Made by a program: the position numbers and the translations under genes. From the NCBI GenBank assembly GCA_002162095.1, contig CP021424.1, forward strand, positions 1,674,001 to 1,738,000: a stretch of 64,000 nucleotides of DNA. The letters are read 5' to 3'. How positions within the stretch are numbered: the first letter of the stretch is position 1; the number at the start of each line of letters is the position of its first letter. The DNA is from Armatimonadetes bacterium Uphvl-Ar2 (GTDB lineage Bacteria > Armatimonadota > Fimbriimonadia > Fimbriimonadales > Fimbriimonadaceae). Below, in pieces: positions 9,049-19,429 of this stretch. The notes beneath the pieces were generated by a model. It had not been told where the DNA came from and ran no database searches. It saw only the letters and a list, made by a program, of their open reading frames with translations.

Positions 9049-12000
9049 TTACCGAGCGACTTGGATGGTGGCCGTGTCGAGGTAAAGGAACGGTCGCGGC
9101 AGCTGCGGAACTTCGCGCGGGCTCGAGACCCGCATTCGAATTTCGCGCGTGCTCAAGTTCATGTGGTTCGCCACGTTCAGCGTGCCCGTGCGGACCGAGT
9201 CCGTTACTGCCGAGGGGGCTGCGAAGAGCAGTTCCCAGGCATTCGTGTTCCAGTTCCAAACATGGACCACGCAGGGCACCTTGCGGACGTCGCTGCGGAA
9301 CTCATACCGGTAGGTCAGGCTGCTGATGGACCCGGTGGGGGCCACGTAGCTGAAGACCGCCGTCGGGAGACCACTTTCGAAGCTTACGACGCGGAGGCCG
9401 TAACGAACGTCATCGCTCACGCGCAGATCGTTCAGGGTGCCGCCCACGTTCGAGAAATTCGTCAGCGTGGCCGTAGCCGGGATGAGCAGCGGCTCACCCA
9501 GCACGTTGAGGTTCATTTGAATCTCATCGCCAAGGTACTCCGCCGTGATGGTGCCGGAGTAATCCGACACATCGCTGGTCGTCGTGACATTGAACGTGGC
9601 CGAGGTTGCGCCCGCTGCCACCGTCACCGTCGCCGGGACCGTGATGAGCGGACTATTGTCGGTCAGGTTCACCACCAGGCCACCCGTCGGGGCCGGTCGC
9701 TTCAGCGTGAGCGTGGCCACACTGGTGTTGCCGCCCACCACCGGGTTCGGCACGGCCGAGAGGGTGTTGAGGATGTACGGCTCGATTTCGAGCTGCCACA
9801 TGCCGCGCCCAAACGTACCGGCTGTCAGTTGGCGGGTCACGCCGTTGATGACGAGCTCGTCCACTCGCACTCGGGGCAGGCCGCGCGGGGTCGTGATGTC
9901 CGTCCAAGTGGCACCGCCATTCTTGGTCATCCAAACACCGACGTCCATCGCGACGTACCAGGTGTTGTTCGGATCGTCCGGGTGGCGGACGATGGAGTTC
10001 GCCGGAATGTCCGGAAGGCCATTGCCCACCGGCGTCCAGACCGGAGTGGCCGCATCGATGTTGGTGCAGCGATAGACGTGTTGCGTGCCAGAGATGGAGA
10101 GCGTCACCACCACGTCCTGTTGGTTGGTGGGGTGGAACGCAATTTCCGTTACCACGCGGTTGGGCAAGCCATTGGCTTGACCTTGGCGGTCGATGCGCGC
10201 AAAGCTCACACCGAAGTCGGTGCTCATTTCGATGCGGCCGTCGCCACCCACGAGGATGCGGTTGGAGTTACCCGGCGCAATCGCAATCGAGTTGATCGAG
10301 TTCGTGTCGAGGGCTCGTCCGCCCAGTTGTAACGTCCAGGTTCCCGTGGCCCGGTTGAACCGGTTGAGCGAGGACGTATTGGCGTACAGGTATTGCCCGT
10401 TGTTCGGGTCCAGGCGAAGCAGACCGATGAACGGGATGCTGCTCTGGCCTGTGAACGTGCTACCGCCGTTGGCGATCGTCGTCTTAGAACCATATGCGTT
10501 CGTTGTCGCATAGATGTTTTGTCCTTGCGACGAGTCGTACTGCTGGTTGATGTTGAACGGGTTGATCGCGTTGCCCGAGCCGTCGCCCGCCCCGATGTTC
10601 GCCCAGTCGGCGATGTTGCCGAAGCTGTGCGGGGTCGAGTTGTCTTGCGTCCCGCCCATCACGTAGTTGCGATTGGTGGGGTGCTGGCTAATGCGATAGA
10701 ACTGCGTCACGCCCAGACGGCGATTGAGGTTGCCGTAGGTGATCGTGTCGTCGGTTTGGATCGTGTTGTTGATGTCGTTGAACGTCAGAAGATAAACGCC
10801 ACCATCGGTCCCCACCAGAATCCGGTTCGGATTGTTGGGGTCCACCGCCACATCGTGGTTGTCCTGGTGGACAATGGCGCTTCCGGTGTAGGCGGCTTGC
10901 CACACGCCGGAGCTGTTCTTGCCGCCGCCGATGCTGCGCCAACTCGCCCCGCCGTCCACTGATTGAACAATGTCGATGAGACCGGCATACAGCACGTCTT
11001 CGTTGCCCGAAGCCGTCGGGCGCGAAGAGCAGCGCAGGTACCAGTCGTACCAACTTTGCGACCAGTTGTAGGTCGCACCCAGGCTGGAGTTCCCGTTGGG
11101 GAAGCTCGTGGTGGTGTTGGTCCACGTCACACCGGCGTTGATCGACTTGTAGATCTGGCGGTCGCCCGTGCGCATCACGTAAACCGTGTCGGGGTTGACC
11201 GGAGACGCGGCCACGCCGATGTTGCCTGTCCCTGTGCCCGGGAGGGTAATAGCGGTCCAGGTTGCCCCTTGGTCTTGCGAACGGAAGAGCACCGGGGTGC
11301 TGCCGCTACCGCCGGCACCGGCCCAGATATTGCGACCGCCGGAGCGCGGGGCGCCCACAGCCAGTTCCGTCCAGCGCTGGCTATTGGCAAAAGCCACGTT
11401 CCAGGTCGCGCCCGCGTCGGTCGATCGGACTACGTTGCCCGTAGCCGTGGTTGCGTAGGCAATGTTGTTGTTATCCGGATCGAACGAGATGCGGCGAATG
11501 CGGGCCGATCCGAAGACCCCGGTCCCCGTGGAGGTCCAGGTGTTGCCCCCGTCGGCAGAGCGCATGATGCCGATTCCGGGCTTGGCGCCGCCGTTTAGGT
11601 CGCCCGTGCCGACCAAGATCACGTTCGGATCATTGGGCTTGTAGGCCAGAGCATTGACGCCCATGGTCGGCCACGCGTCGCCGAGTGGCGTCCAGTTCAC
11701 GCCCGCGTCGGTGGTGCGCCATACGCCGCCTTCGGCTCCGCCCGCAATGAATGTGTTGGGGTTGGTGGGGTGGAACGCGACGGCATTGATGCGCCCGTTC
11801 ACGGGGCTAAGACCGAAGTAGATGCGGTACGGCGCGTTGATGTCCGTGCCGCCGATATACGTCCAGGTCGGAGCCGCAGCGCCTTGGAAATTCGGGTTGA
11901 AACCGGGGCCCGTCAGGCGCTGCTGTCGCTCTCGGTTCTCACCGATGAAGCCTTCGTACTTGTTGTTCTGCTGAGCGATGTAATTGCGTGCCCAGTCATA

Positions 12001-12552
12001 GTAGGCACTCCCATCCCAGTCATCCGCCGGGTAGGCACGGATTTCCATGTACTGGAGGTAAGACTCGATATAGTCAAGGCCCGGGGTTTCATCCCCTTCT
12101 TCGCCTTCTTCCTTTCCTTCCTTGTCATCCTCTTCCCAGCCAATCGCCTCGCGGTACTCGGCGTAGGTTTCCCGGTACTCCTCAATCGCGTTGCGGAGGC
12201 CCTTAACGCTGCGGATCTGCAGGAAGATCGGGGCTTGCGGGGCGATGGGTTCGGCCTTCAGGACGTTGGCGCGCCCTTCAAGACGCTCCAGCGCTTCCTC
12301 GTAGGAAATCCCCTTATAGAGACGAATGACCACGTTGCCCTGGGGGTCGCGGTGCGTGACCGTACCGACCCCCTGAGCGAGCATGCCCACCGTATCCCAA
12401 AAACTAGCGGACTCACGAACGGTGATCGCGATGTCCTTATGGGTCGCAAAAGCCGAAGCCGGTGCCGCGACCGCCGAGGCCGTGCTGAATAGCGCCCCCG
12501 TGACCACCAAACCCGCGACCATTGCGGTGCGACTTAACTTAAAGAGATTCAT
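9049..12552 (-). CDS. Large secreted Asp-box (BNR/VPS10-like) beta-propeller protein
   Basis: A 1167-residue exported protein. Residues 1-30 form a signal peptide ending AVAA. A charged, acidic segment (EEDDKEGKEEGEEGDE, near residue 145) is followed by a long run of Asp-box repeats of type S/T-x-D-x-G-x-x-W: examples are WRTTDAGVNW, MRSADGGNTW, VRSTDAGATW, FRSQDQGATW, VQSVDGGASW and WMTKNGGATW. These are known from sialidases, VPS10/sortilin and photosystem assembly propellers. After about residue 945 comes an Ig-like/Calx-beta-like domain (VVGGNTSVATLTLKRPAPTG) and a C-terminal beta-rich domain. No glycosidase active-site residues can be assigned, so it is better viewed as an adhesin or binding protein. 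It is monocistronic, with its own promoter-like sequence and a strong terminator. Confidence 0.85.
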   Translation of the reverse strand: MNLFKLSRTAMVAGLVVTGALFSTASAVAAPASAFATHKDIAITVRESASFWDTVGMLAQGVGTVTHRDPQGNVVIRLYKGISYEEALERLEGRANVLKAEPIAPQAPIFLQIRSVKGLRNAIEEYRETYAEYREAIGWEEDDKEGKEEGEEGDETPGLDYIESYLQYMEIRAYPADDWDGSAYYDWARNYIAQQNNKYEGFIGENRERQQRLTGPGFNPNFQGAAAPTWTYIGGTDINAPYRIYFGLSPVNGRINAVAFHPTNPNTFIAGGAEGGVWRTTDAGVNWTPLGDAWPTMGVNALAYKPNDPNVILVGTGDLNGGAKPGIGIMRSADGGNTWTSTGTGVFGSARIRRISFDPDNNNIAYATTATGNVVRSTDAGATWNVAFANSQRWTELAVGAPRSGGRNIWAGAGGSGSTPVLFRSQDQGATWTAITLPGTGTGNIGVAASPVNPDTVYVMRTGDRQIYKSINAGVTWTNTTTSFPNGNSSLGATYNWSQSWYDWYLRCSSRPTASGNEDVLYAGLIDIVQSVDGGASWRSIGGGKNSSGVWQAAYTGSAIVHQDNHDVAVDPNNPNRILVGTDGGVYLLTFNDINNTIQTDDTITYGNLNRRLGVTQFYRISQHPTNRNYVMGGTQDNSTPHSFGNIADWANIGAGDGSGNAINPFNINQQYDSSQGQNIYATTNAYGSKTTIANGGSTFTGQSSIPFIGLLRLDPNNGQYLYANTSSLNRFNRATGTWTLQLGGRALDTNSINSIAIAPGNSNRILVGGDGRIEMSTDFGVSFARIDRQGQANGLPNRVVTEIAFHPTNQQDVVVTLSISGTQHVYRCTNIDAATPVWTPVGNGLPDIPANSIVRHPDDPNNTWYVAMDVGVWMTKNGGATWTDITTPRGLPRVRVDELVINGVTRQLTAGTFGRGMWQLEIEPYILNTLSAVPNPVVGGNTSVATLTLKRPAPTGGLVVNLTDNSPLITVPATVTVAAGATSATFNVTTTSDVSDYSGTITAEYLGDEIQMNLNVLGEPLLIPATATLTNFSNVGGTLNDLRVSDDVRYGLRVVSFESGLPTAVFSYVAPTGSISSLTYRYEFRSDVRKVPCVVHVWNWNTNAWELLFAAPSAVTDSVRTGTLNVANHMNLSTREIRMRVSSPREVPQLPRPFLYLDTATIQVAR

Positions 12553-12605
12553 CTGAACTCAGTTCCACGCGGCGCGCGATGTACGTGCCGCTTTAGGGTC
12601 CCAAA

Positions 12606-12634
12606 ATTATATCTCTTGGAACTTGCGGCAAGAC
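12606..12634 (-). promoter_or_regulatory. Promoter-like sequence upstream of the large propeller gene
   Basis: On the minus strand a perfect TATAAT (12611-12606) lies 54 bases before the ATG, with GTCTTG 17 bases further upstream as a weak -35. The -10 match is good, the -35 poor. Confidence 0.4.
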
Positions 12635-12748
12635 TAGCAAAAATACGGGGACGTGTGAAGAACCGCGACCTTACGGGGCCTCTCCTCCGGGATGTCCGAT
12701 TCTCGTTCGCGGGAATCGGGTAAATCAGTGCCTGCCAGGGAAGCACGC

Positions 12749-14935
12749 ATGGCTGCCGCCGTACAAACCGAAACCGTCGCGATCACGATCAACGACATTG
12801 AGCTGCACGTTCCCAAGGGTGAGCTCATTGTCGAGTCGGTGAAGCGACTGGGGTTAGAGATCCCCATCTTCTGCTACCACCCGCGCATGAAGCCGGTGGG
12901 CATGTGCCGTATGTGCTTGGTCGAGGTGGGCTTCAAGCAGCCTGACGGCTCCGTGCGCAAGATGCCGAAGCCGCAAGCGGGCTGCACCCTGCCGGCCAGC
13001 GAAGGCATGGTGGTCTACACCGACACCGAAATGGTGCACCGCGACCGCAAGGGCGTCCTGGAATTCCTGCTGATCAACCACCCGCTGGACTGCCCGATCT
13101 GCGACCGTGGCGGCGAATGCCCCTTGCAAAACAACACTTTGGCTTACGGGCCTTCCACTTCCCGCTTCCTGGAAGTCAAGCGCCACCTGCCCAAGGCGTA
13201 CCCGCTGAGCGAGTACGTCACCCTCGACCTTGAGCGATGCATCCAGTGCGGCCGATGCGTGCGCTTTACGGAAGAGATTTCGGGCGACAGTCAGCTCGCC
13301 TTCCGCTTCCGAGGGGCCTCGATGCAGCCCTCGACCTTCCAACTGACGGACTTCGAATCGCGCTTTAGCGGCAACGTGATCGAGATCTGCCCGGTGGGTG
13401 CGCTGACGAGCAGCAAGTACCGCTTCCGCGCCCGCCCCTGGGATTTGGAAACTCGACCCGGCCTCTGCACGCTCACGCCGTGCGGGACGAACGTGTTCTA
13501 CGACTACCGTTCGGGCCGCCTGGTGCGCATCAATGGTCGCACCAACGAGGACGTCAACGAGGAGTGGACGAGCGACACGACCAAGTTCGGCCACGACGCT
13601 CTTTATAACAACCCGAACCGCATTCAGGTGCCGCACGTCCGCGAGGGCGAGGCGTTCCGTGCGGTGGAATGGAGCGAAGCCTACGCGGCGGTTCTCGGTG
13701 CATGCGAAGGGAAGCGCACGGCGGTCCTCGCGGGCACCATGCTCTCCAACGAAGACTACTATGCCTGGCAGGCTCTGGCTCGCACCGCGCTGGCCACGAA
13801 CCACCTGGATTTGCGCTGGCAAAAGACGCTGCTGCCCGCGAGCCAAATGCTGAAGGCGCGCACCGGGCTGCCGGGAGTGCAATACGGCATCGCCGACCTG
13901 GAGAACGCTCTGGCGATCCTGGTCTTCGGCACCAACCTCGCCGCCGACCAGCCAATGAGCTATCTGCGCACCCGCAAGGCGTGGTTCCGCAACGGAGCCC
14001 GAGTGGTGGTGGCCCACCATGAAGCCAGCGAAGCCGAAAGCTTTGCCCACGTGGTGCTGCGCTACCGGCCGGGAACAGCCGCCGAATTGGCCGCCGGACT
14101 CGCCAACCTGCTGGCCCCCGAACTGGCCGACGCCACCCGCATTGCCACGCCGGAGTGGACGGAAGCCCAAACCGGCGTGCCGGCTGACCGCCTGCGCGAA
14201 GCGGCTGAGGCCCTGCGCGGAACCGAGTTCGCGGCGATTACGACCCACGGCCTCTTTGATGAAGCCAACGGGGTGACGGCCTACCAAACTCTGGCCCTGC
14301 TGACCAGCCACGCGGGAGGCAAGTTCAACGGCCTGGTCAACCACGCTAATGAGCAGGGTGGCCGCGAGATGGGCTTTGCGCCGGACCTCGGCCCGGGCGG
14401 GGAAGCCGTGACCGCCGGCATGAACACCGCCGAAATCCTGCAAGCCGCCGCCAAGGGTGAGATTGACACCTTGATCCTGGTGGGTTGCGACCCGATCCGC
14501 GACTTCCCCGATACGGCCCTTGCCACCCAGGCCTTGGAGAATGTGGCGAACCTGGTGTTGGTGGACAGTGCGCAAACCGAAGCCTGTGCCTACGCCAGTG
14601 CAATTTTGCCGATGGCACTCCCCGCCGAACGCGACGGAACCTACACCAGCAGTGAGCGCCGGGTGCAGCGCATGGAGCGCATCCTGAAGGCGCCGGGCGA
14701 GAGCAAGGCCCCGTGGCAGATTGCCATGGAACTTGGGCTGCGCGCCGGCTCCAGTGCGCCGTACTTCCACGCTCGCGACGTGATGGACGCCATCGCCGAG
14801 CAAGTGCCGGCCTACGCCGGGGCACGCTACCAAGACATTCCGGAAACGGGGGTTCGATTGGCGAACCCCGAAGGCCTTACGCGCTCCAACGACGCGGTGG
14901 TCCAGGCACTCCAATCCCTGCTAGGAGGCAGGTAA
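12749..14935 (+). CDS. nuoG: NADH-quinone oxidoreductase subunit G
   Basis: The large Fe-S subunit of complex I, about 728 residues. An N-terminal 2Fe-2S ferredoxin domain has ligands C42, C53, C56 and C79. Next is the His-box 4Fe-4S site H111-x3-C115-x2-C118-x5-C124, then the C164-x2-C167-x2-C170 ... C214 site of a further 4Fe-4S cluster, and a C-terminal degenerate molybdopterin-oxidoreductase domain. I start at the ATG at 12749, preceded by AGGGAAG; an in-frame ATG 19 codons upstream adds residues absent from the family. This is the first gene of an operon running to nuoN. nuoA-F, which usually precede it, are not in the window. Confidence 0.95.
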   Translation: MAAAVQTETVAITINDIELHVPKGELIVESVKRLGLEIPIFCYHPRMKPVGMCRMCLVEVGFKQPDGSVRKMPKPQAGCTLPASEGMVVYTDTEMVHRDRKGVLEFLLINHPLDCPICDRGGECPLQNNTLAYGPSTSRFLEVKRHLPKAYPLSEYVTLDLERCIQCGRCVRFTEEISGDSQLAFRFRGASMQPSTFQLTDFESRFSGNVIEICPVGALTSSKYRFRARPWDLETRPGLCTLTPCGTNVFYDYRSGRLVRINGRTNEDVNEEWTSDTTKFGHDALYNNPNRIQVPHVREGEAFRAVEWSEAYAAVLGACEGKRTAVLAGTMLSNEDYYAWQALARTALATNHLDLRWQKTLLPASQMLKARTGLPGVQYGIADLENALAILVFGTNLAADQPMSYLRTRKAWFRNGARVVVAHHEASEAESFAHVVLRYRPGTAAELAAGLANLLAPELADATRIATPEWTEAQTGVPADRLREAAEALRGTEFAAITTHGLFDEANGVTAYQTLALLTSHAGGKFNGLVNHANEQGGREMGFAPDLGPGGEAVTAGMNTAEILQAAAKGEIDTLILVGCDPIRDFPDTALATQALENVANLVLVDSAQTEACAYASAILPMALPAERDGTYTSSERRVQRMERILKAPGESKAPWQIAMELGLRAGSSAPYFHARDVMDAIAEQVPAYAGARYQDIPETGVRLANPEGLTRSNDAVVQALQSLLGGR

Positions 14936-14947
14936 AGTCCGAGAGGC

Positions 14948-16329
14948 ATGGAACAGGTGACCGCTTGGCTCGAAGGGGCTAGTAACAACGAGTTCACCAT
15001 CGCGGGCATGCCGGGCAGCACCTTTATGGCGCTGGTCCGAGTCATCCTCGTCATCCTTCCGATTCTCACCCTGGTGCCGGGCATCATTTGGTGGGAGCGC
15101 CGCCTGCTTTCGTGGATGCAAGACCGCATCGGCCCGAACCGCAGCGGCACCATCACCCTCCCCAACGGCCGGCAAATCCGCACTTTTGGTCTCATTCAGC
15201 CGCTGCTGGACGGGGTGAAGCTCTTCCTCAAGGAAGAGATTAAGCCGAGCGCCGTGGACCGCTTGATTTACGTCATCGCGCCGGCCCTGGCCCTGTTCCC
15301 GGCCTTTGCCCTGGGGCCACGCTCCCGTGGACCCCGCACACCGGATTCTGGGGTCACTTCTCCCCGGCCGCGAACGTGGATATCGGCATCCTTTGGGTGC
15401 TGGCCATCTCCAGTTTGGGTGCCTATGGCATCGTGTTGGCGGGTTACTCCAGCAACAACAAATACTCGCTGATGGGCGGCCTCCGCGCCAGCGCACAGTT
15501 GATTTCTTACGAACTCGCGATGGGCGTCTCGCTGGCGTGCATTGCCCTGGCCACCGGCTCTCTCAAGATGACCGACATGGTGGCTGAGCAGGAGAAGGCG
15601 CTGTGGGGCGTCATTCCGCAGGTGCAGAACTGGTTCCTGTTCACGCCGTTTGGTTTGCTCTCGGCGGTGATCTTCTTGATCGCGCTGGTGGCGGAAACCA
15701 ACCGCGCTCCGTTCGACCTTCCCGAAGCGGAAAACGAACTCATCGCCGGTTATCACACCGAATACTCGTCCATGAAGTTCGCCGTGTTCTTCATGGGTGA
15801 ATACGCGGCCATGTTCGTGTTCAGTGGCGTCTTTGCCGCCGTGTTCATGGGTGGTTATCACTTCATGCCGTTCAACTACGACGAACTGGCGGTGACCTTC
15901 CCGAGCCTGAGCTCCTTCTGGTACGCCCTGCGCGATCTCAACTACTGGCTCGGCCCCGCCGGGTTCTTGGTCAAGCAGGTCTTCATGCTGTCCTTCTTCA
16001 TCTGGCTGCGCGCCACGCTTCCGCGACTGCGCTACGACCAGCTGATGAACCTGGGCTGGAAGAGCCTGCTGCCGACCTCGGTCGCCAACTTCATCATCGT
16101 GGGCATCTGGATTGTGGCCACGGAGATGTACGGCGTGCTGGGTGGATGGGTGGCCTTCTTCGGCGCGGTGGCCCTCCTCGCGCTGCTCTACTTCAATCTG
16201 GTGTCGGCCTCGCGGAAGTCGCGCGAAGCCGAACAACGCCAAGCCATCTCGCTGGTGGATGGCACTGAACGACGTTCCATAACTCTCGTGGACCCGGCCC
16301 CGGCCTCTTCGAGTGGCAAAACCGTATGA
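14948..16329 (+). CDS. nuoH: NADH-quinone oxidoreductase subunit H, interrupted by a one-base frameshift
   Basis: The quinone-site membrane subunit of complex I. The first reading frame gives a normal NuoH start (MQDRIGPNRSG, FGLIQPLLDGVKLFLKEE) up to PAFALG, then runs into nonsense. The family sequence resumes in the +1 frame as NVDIGILWVLAISSLGAYG and continues to the end (AETNRAPFDLPEAENELIAG). Adding one G to the G4 run at 15313-15316 joins the frames as FALGATLPWTPHTGFWG and gives a 460-residue protein of normal family length. Because NuoH is essential to the complex and its neighbours are intact, an assembly error is more likely than a true pseudogene. The C-terminus carries a short extra charged tail. 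Confidence 0.9.
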
Positions 16330-16363
16330 AAACGCACTTCTCAAGGAATCTGGAGGCCGGTCG

Positions 16364-16863
<500 letters not shown>

Positions 16864-16864
<1 letters not shown>

Positions 16865-17241
16865 TGTTGCCTCTCGCAATGGCTCCGACCGGAATCGTCA
16901 GTGATGTCCCCATCGAGTGGTTTTTGCTACTCGGGGCGATGCTGTTTGCCCTCGGCGCGGTGGGCGTGGTGGTGCGCCGCAACCCCGTCACCGTGTTTAT
17001 GTGCATTGAGTTGATGCTCAATGCCGTCAACCTCACGTTTTTGACGTTCGCCCGCTACCAAAACGGGTGGGGCCTCAAGTACGAAAACGCCCAGCAGGCG
17101 GCCATGAACGGCCAAATGATGGTGATTTTCGTGATGGCCGTGGCCGCCGCCGAAGTGGCGGTCGGGCTCGGCATCATCATGGCCATCTTCCGCGCCCGCC
17201 GCGAAGTGGACGTCGACGACCTCAGTACGCTGAGGAACTAA
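16864..17241 (+). CDS. nuoK: NADH-quinone oxidoreductase subunit K
   Basis: A 125-residue three-helix proton-channel subunit homologous to MnhC/MrpC. Family landmarks are [20 protein letters not shown], the [11 protein letters not shown] helix carrying the functionally important Glu, and [17 protein letters not shown] with the second Glu. The GTG start is preceded by AGGAG at 16853-16857 and overlaps the last base of the nuoJ stop. An ATG five codons downstream is an alternative. The loop between helices 2 and 3 ([20 protein letters not shown]) is longer than in E. coli. Confidence 0.93.
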
Positions 17242-17251
17242 GGAGATCACG

Positions 17252-19429
17252 ATGGATTACAAGCTGATTTGGTGGGTTTTTGCCCTCCCGCTCTTCGGAT
17301 CTCTGTTCCAAGCCTTGGGCGGCAAGATCGTGGTGGACACGTTCGGCCCCAAGCTGGGCCGCCGCATCTGCGGGGCTCTGGGCGTGGCGCCGATTGCGCT
17401 GGCGTTCCTCATCGCGTTGCCGATGACCCTGCAGCTGATGCGCCAACCGGAATCGGAGCGAGCCGTGGTGCTCACTCTGTTTGAGTGGATTAGCACGCAG
17501 GCGATTTCGATCCCGTTTGAGTTCCGGGTGGACCCGCTCTCGATGACGATGGTGCTGGTCATCACTGGCATTGGTTCGCTCATCCACCTCTACTCCATCG
17601 GCTACATGGCGGAGGAGACCGATTTCCCCCGGTTCTTCACCTACCTCAACCTGTTTATCGCGTTGATGCTGGTGTTGGTGCTGGGCAACAACCTCGCCAT
17701 GCTGTTCATCGGCTGGGAAGGGGTTGGTCTGTGCTCCTATCTGCTCATCGGCTTTTGGTACAAGGACCTCAAGAACTCGGCGGCCGCCAACAAGGCGTTC
17801 ATCGTTAACCGCATTGGTGACGTCGGTCTCACGCTCGGGATGTTCTGGCTGGTCGTGCTGGCCGCGCAAAACAAGGATGCGCTTGGCATTGTCGATAGCC
17901 GCTGGCTGAGCTACGACGTGTTGCTCCCGCAAATCGGGCAACTCCTTGCGAGCAAGCCGTTTGATGCGACGATGATCGCGCTGCTGCTCTTTGTGGGCGC
18001 GTGCGGAAAGTCGGCGCAGTTCCCCCTCTTTGTGTGGTTGCCGGACGCTATGGCTGGCCCTACGCCGGTTTCGGCCCTCATCCACGCGGCGACGATGGTC
18101 ACCAGCGGCATCGTGCTGCTGAACCGCACTCAAGAGATTTTCCTCGCCTCGCCGTTCGCAATGAACGTGGTGGCGCTGGTGGGGGCGGCCACGGCCGTTT
18201 TGGGGGCGGGGATCGCCTTTGGCCATACGGACATCAAAAAGGTTTTGGCCTATTCCACCGTCTCGCAGCTGGGCTTTATGTTCATTGCGTGCGGCGTGGG
18301 CGCGTTCTATGCCGGGATGTTCCACGTCATCACCCACGCGTTCTTTAAGGCGCTATTGTTCCTGGGCTCGGGCGCGGTCATTCACGCGATGGCGCACGAC
18401 CAAGACATGCGCAACTACGGACGGCTGCAGAAGTATCTGCCCATCACCTATCTCACGATGGGAATTGGCTGGGCGGCCATTGCCGGGGTGCCCTTCCTGT
18501 TTAGCGGCTTCTGGAGTAAGGAAGCCGTGCTCTACAACGCGCTGAACATGCCGGACAAGATGTCCACGTTCACCATTGCAGGCCTCACCCCGGGCGCTTT
18601 TGCCGGCTGGGTGGGCTTGGCGGTGGCCGGGATGACGGCGTTCTATATGACGCGCATGATGGCGCTGACTTTCGGCACCGATAAGGAGCGCTGGCGCGAC
18701 CTCGCCCCGGCGCACCACGATGTGCACGCGCATCATGATGATCACCACGGGCACGACCACGCGCACGGCGATCATCACCACGGCGAAGACACCGAAGGTT
18801 TCTTCATGACCGATGAGGAGATGAACGCCCAGGTGCATGCGCATGAGCATCACCACGAGCTCGACCAAACCCACGAGCCGCACGAAGTCCCCTGGACGAT
18901 GTGGGCGCCGCTGGCGATCCTGGCCGTATTCTCGCTCGGCTTTGTGGGCTACGCCATGGAGGCGGGCCACTGGCTCAAGGATTGGCTGGCCCCGTGGGGT
19001 GCCACGGAGGTCAAGACGGCTAAGAACATCTCCCACGACATGCTGACCATCCTCAGCATCGTGGTCGGTACTACCGGCATTCTCGGAGCGTTGGTGGCCT
19101 ACCGCAAGCTCCCGAATTCGGAAGGCTTCGATCTCAGCAAGTGGAATCCCCTCCGCCGCGCCGCCGCCGCGTCGTTCTACACCGACTGGTATAGCAACAA
19201 GGGAAGCGGCATGCTGGCTTCGGGTGTGGGAGCGGTCGTCAAGCTGTTCGATGTCGGAATCATCGACAACATCGTCAAGGCCGTCGGCTCGATCTTCGGG
19301 GTCCTGCTCAGCGCGATCGGTAAGCGGTTCCAAACCGGCTACGTGCGCAACTACGCGCTCATGATGCTGGTGGGAGGCTCCGCCATCATCGTCTACGCCC
19401 TGGTTCAGGTGATGGGAGGCAAGTTCTAA
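17252..19429 (+). CDS. nuoL: NADH-quinone oxidoreductase subunit L, with a histidine-rich loop
   Basis: The distal antiporter-like subunit of complex I, 725 residues. Conserved features are the GWEGVGLCSYLLIGFW segment, the KAFIVNRIGDVGL helix, the ATMVTSGIVLL helix and the KKVLAYSTVSQLGFMF helix with its lysines. AAGGAG precedes the ATG by six bases. A soluble insertion at roughly residues 484-550 is extremely His/Asp/Glu-rich (blocks such as HHDDHHGHDHAHGDHHHG), which is not part of the usual family. It lies between two late membrane helices, so it would face one side of the membrane and could bind metal ions. The stop overlaps the nuoM start (TAATG). Confidence 0.95.
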   Translation: MDYKLIWWVFALPLFGSLFQALGGKIVVDTFGPKLGRRICGALGVAPIALAFLIALPMTLQLMRQPESERAVVLTLFEWISTQAISIPFEFRVDPLSMTMVLVITGIGSLIHLYSIGYMAEETDFPRFFTYLNLFIALMLVLVLGNNLAMLFIGWEGVGLCSYLLIGFWYKDLKNSAAANKAFIVNRIGDVGLTLGMFWLVVLAAQNKDALGIVDSRWLSYDVLLPQIGQLLASKPFDATMIALLLFVGACGKSAQFPLFVWLPDAMAGPTPVSALIHAATMVTSGIVLLNRTQEIFLASPFAMNVVALVGAATAVLGAGIAFGHTDIKKVLAYSTVSQLGFMFIACGVGAFYAGMFHVITHAFFKALLFLGSGAVIHAMAHDQDMRNYGRLQKYLPITYLTMGIGWAAIAGVPFLFSGFWSKEAVLYNALNMPDKMSTFTIAGLTPGAFAGWVGLAVAGMTAFYMTRMMALTFGTDKERWRDLAPAHHDVHAHHDDHHGHDHAHGDHHHGEDTEGFFMTDEEMNAQVHAHEHHHELDQTHEPHEVPWTMWAPLAILAVFSLGFVGYAMEAGHWLKDWLAPWGATEVKTAKNISHDMLTILSIVVGTTGILGALVAYRKLPNSEGFDLSKWNPLRRAAAASFYTDWYSNKGSGMLASGVGAVVKLFDVGIIDNIVKAVGSIFGVLLSAIGKRFQTGYVRNYALMMLVGGSAIIVYALVQVMGGKF

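Noticed and set aside
12854-14914. Long open frame (over 680 codons) on the minus strand across nuoG
   Set aside because: It is an antisense shadow caused by the strong codon bias of a GC-rich gene; nuoG on the plus strand has all Fe-S ligand motifs.
16865-17230. Could nuoI hide in another frame between nuoH and nuoK
   Set aside because: No CxxCxxCxxxCP ferredoxin motif is found in any frame there; the space is fully used by nuoJ and nuoK.
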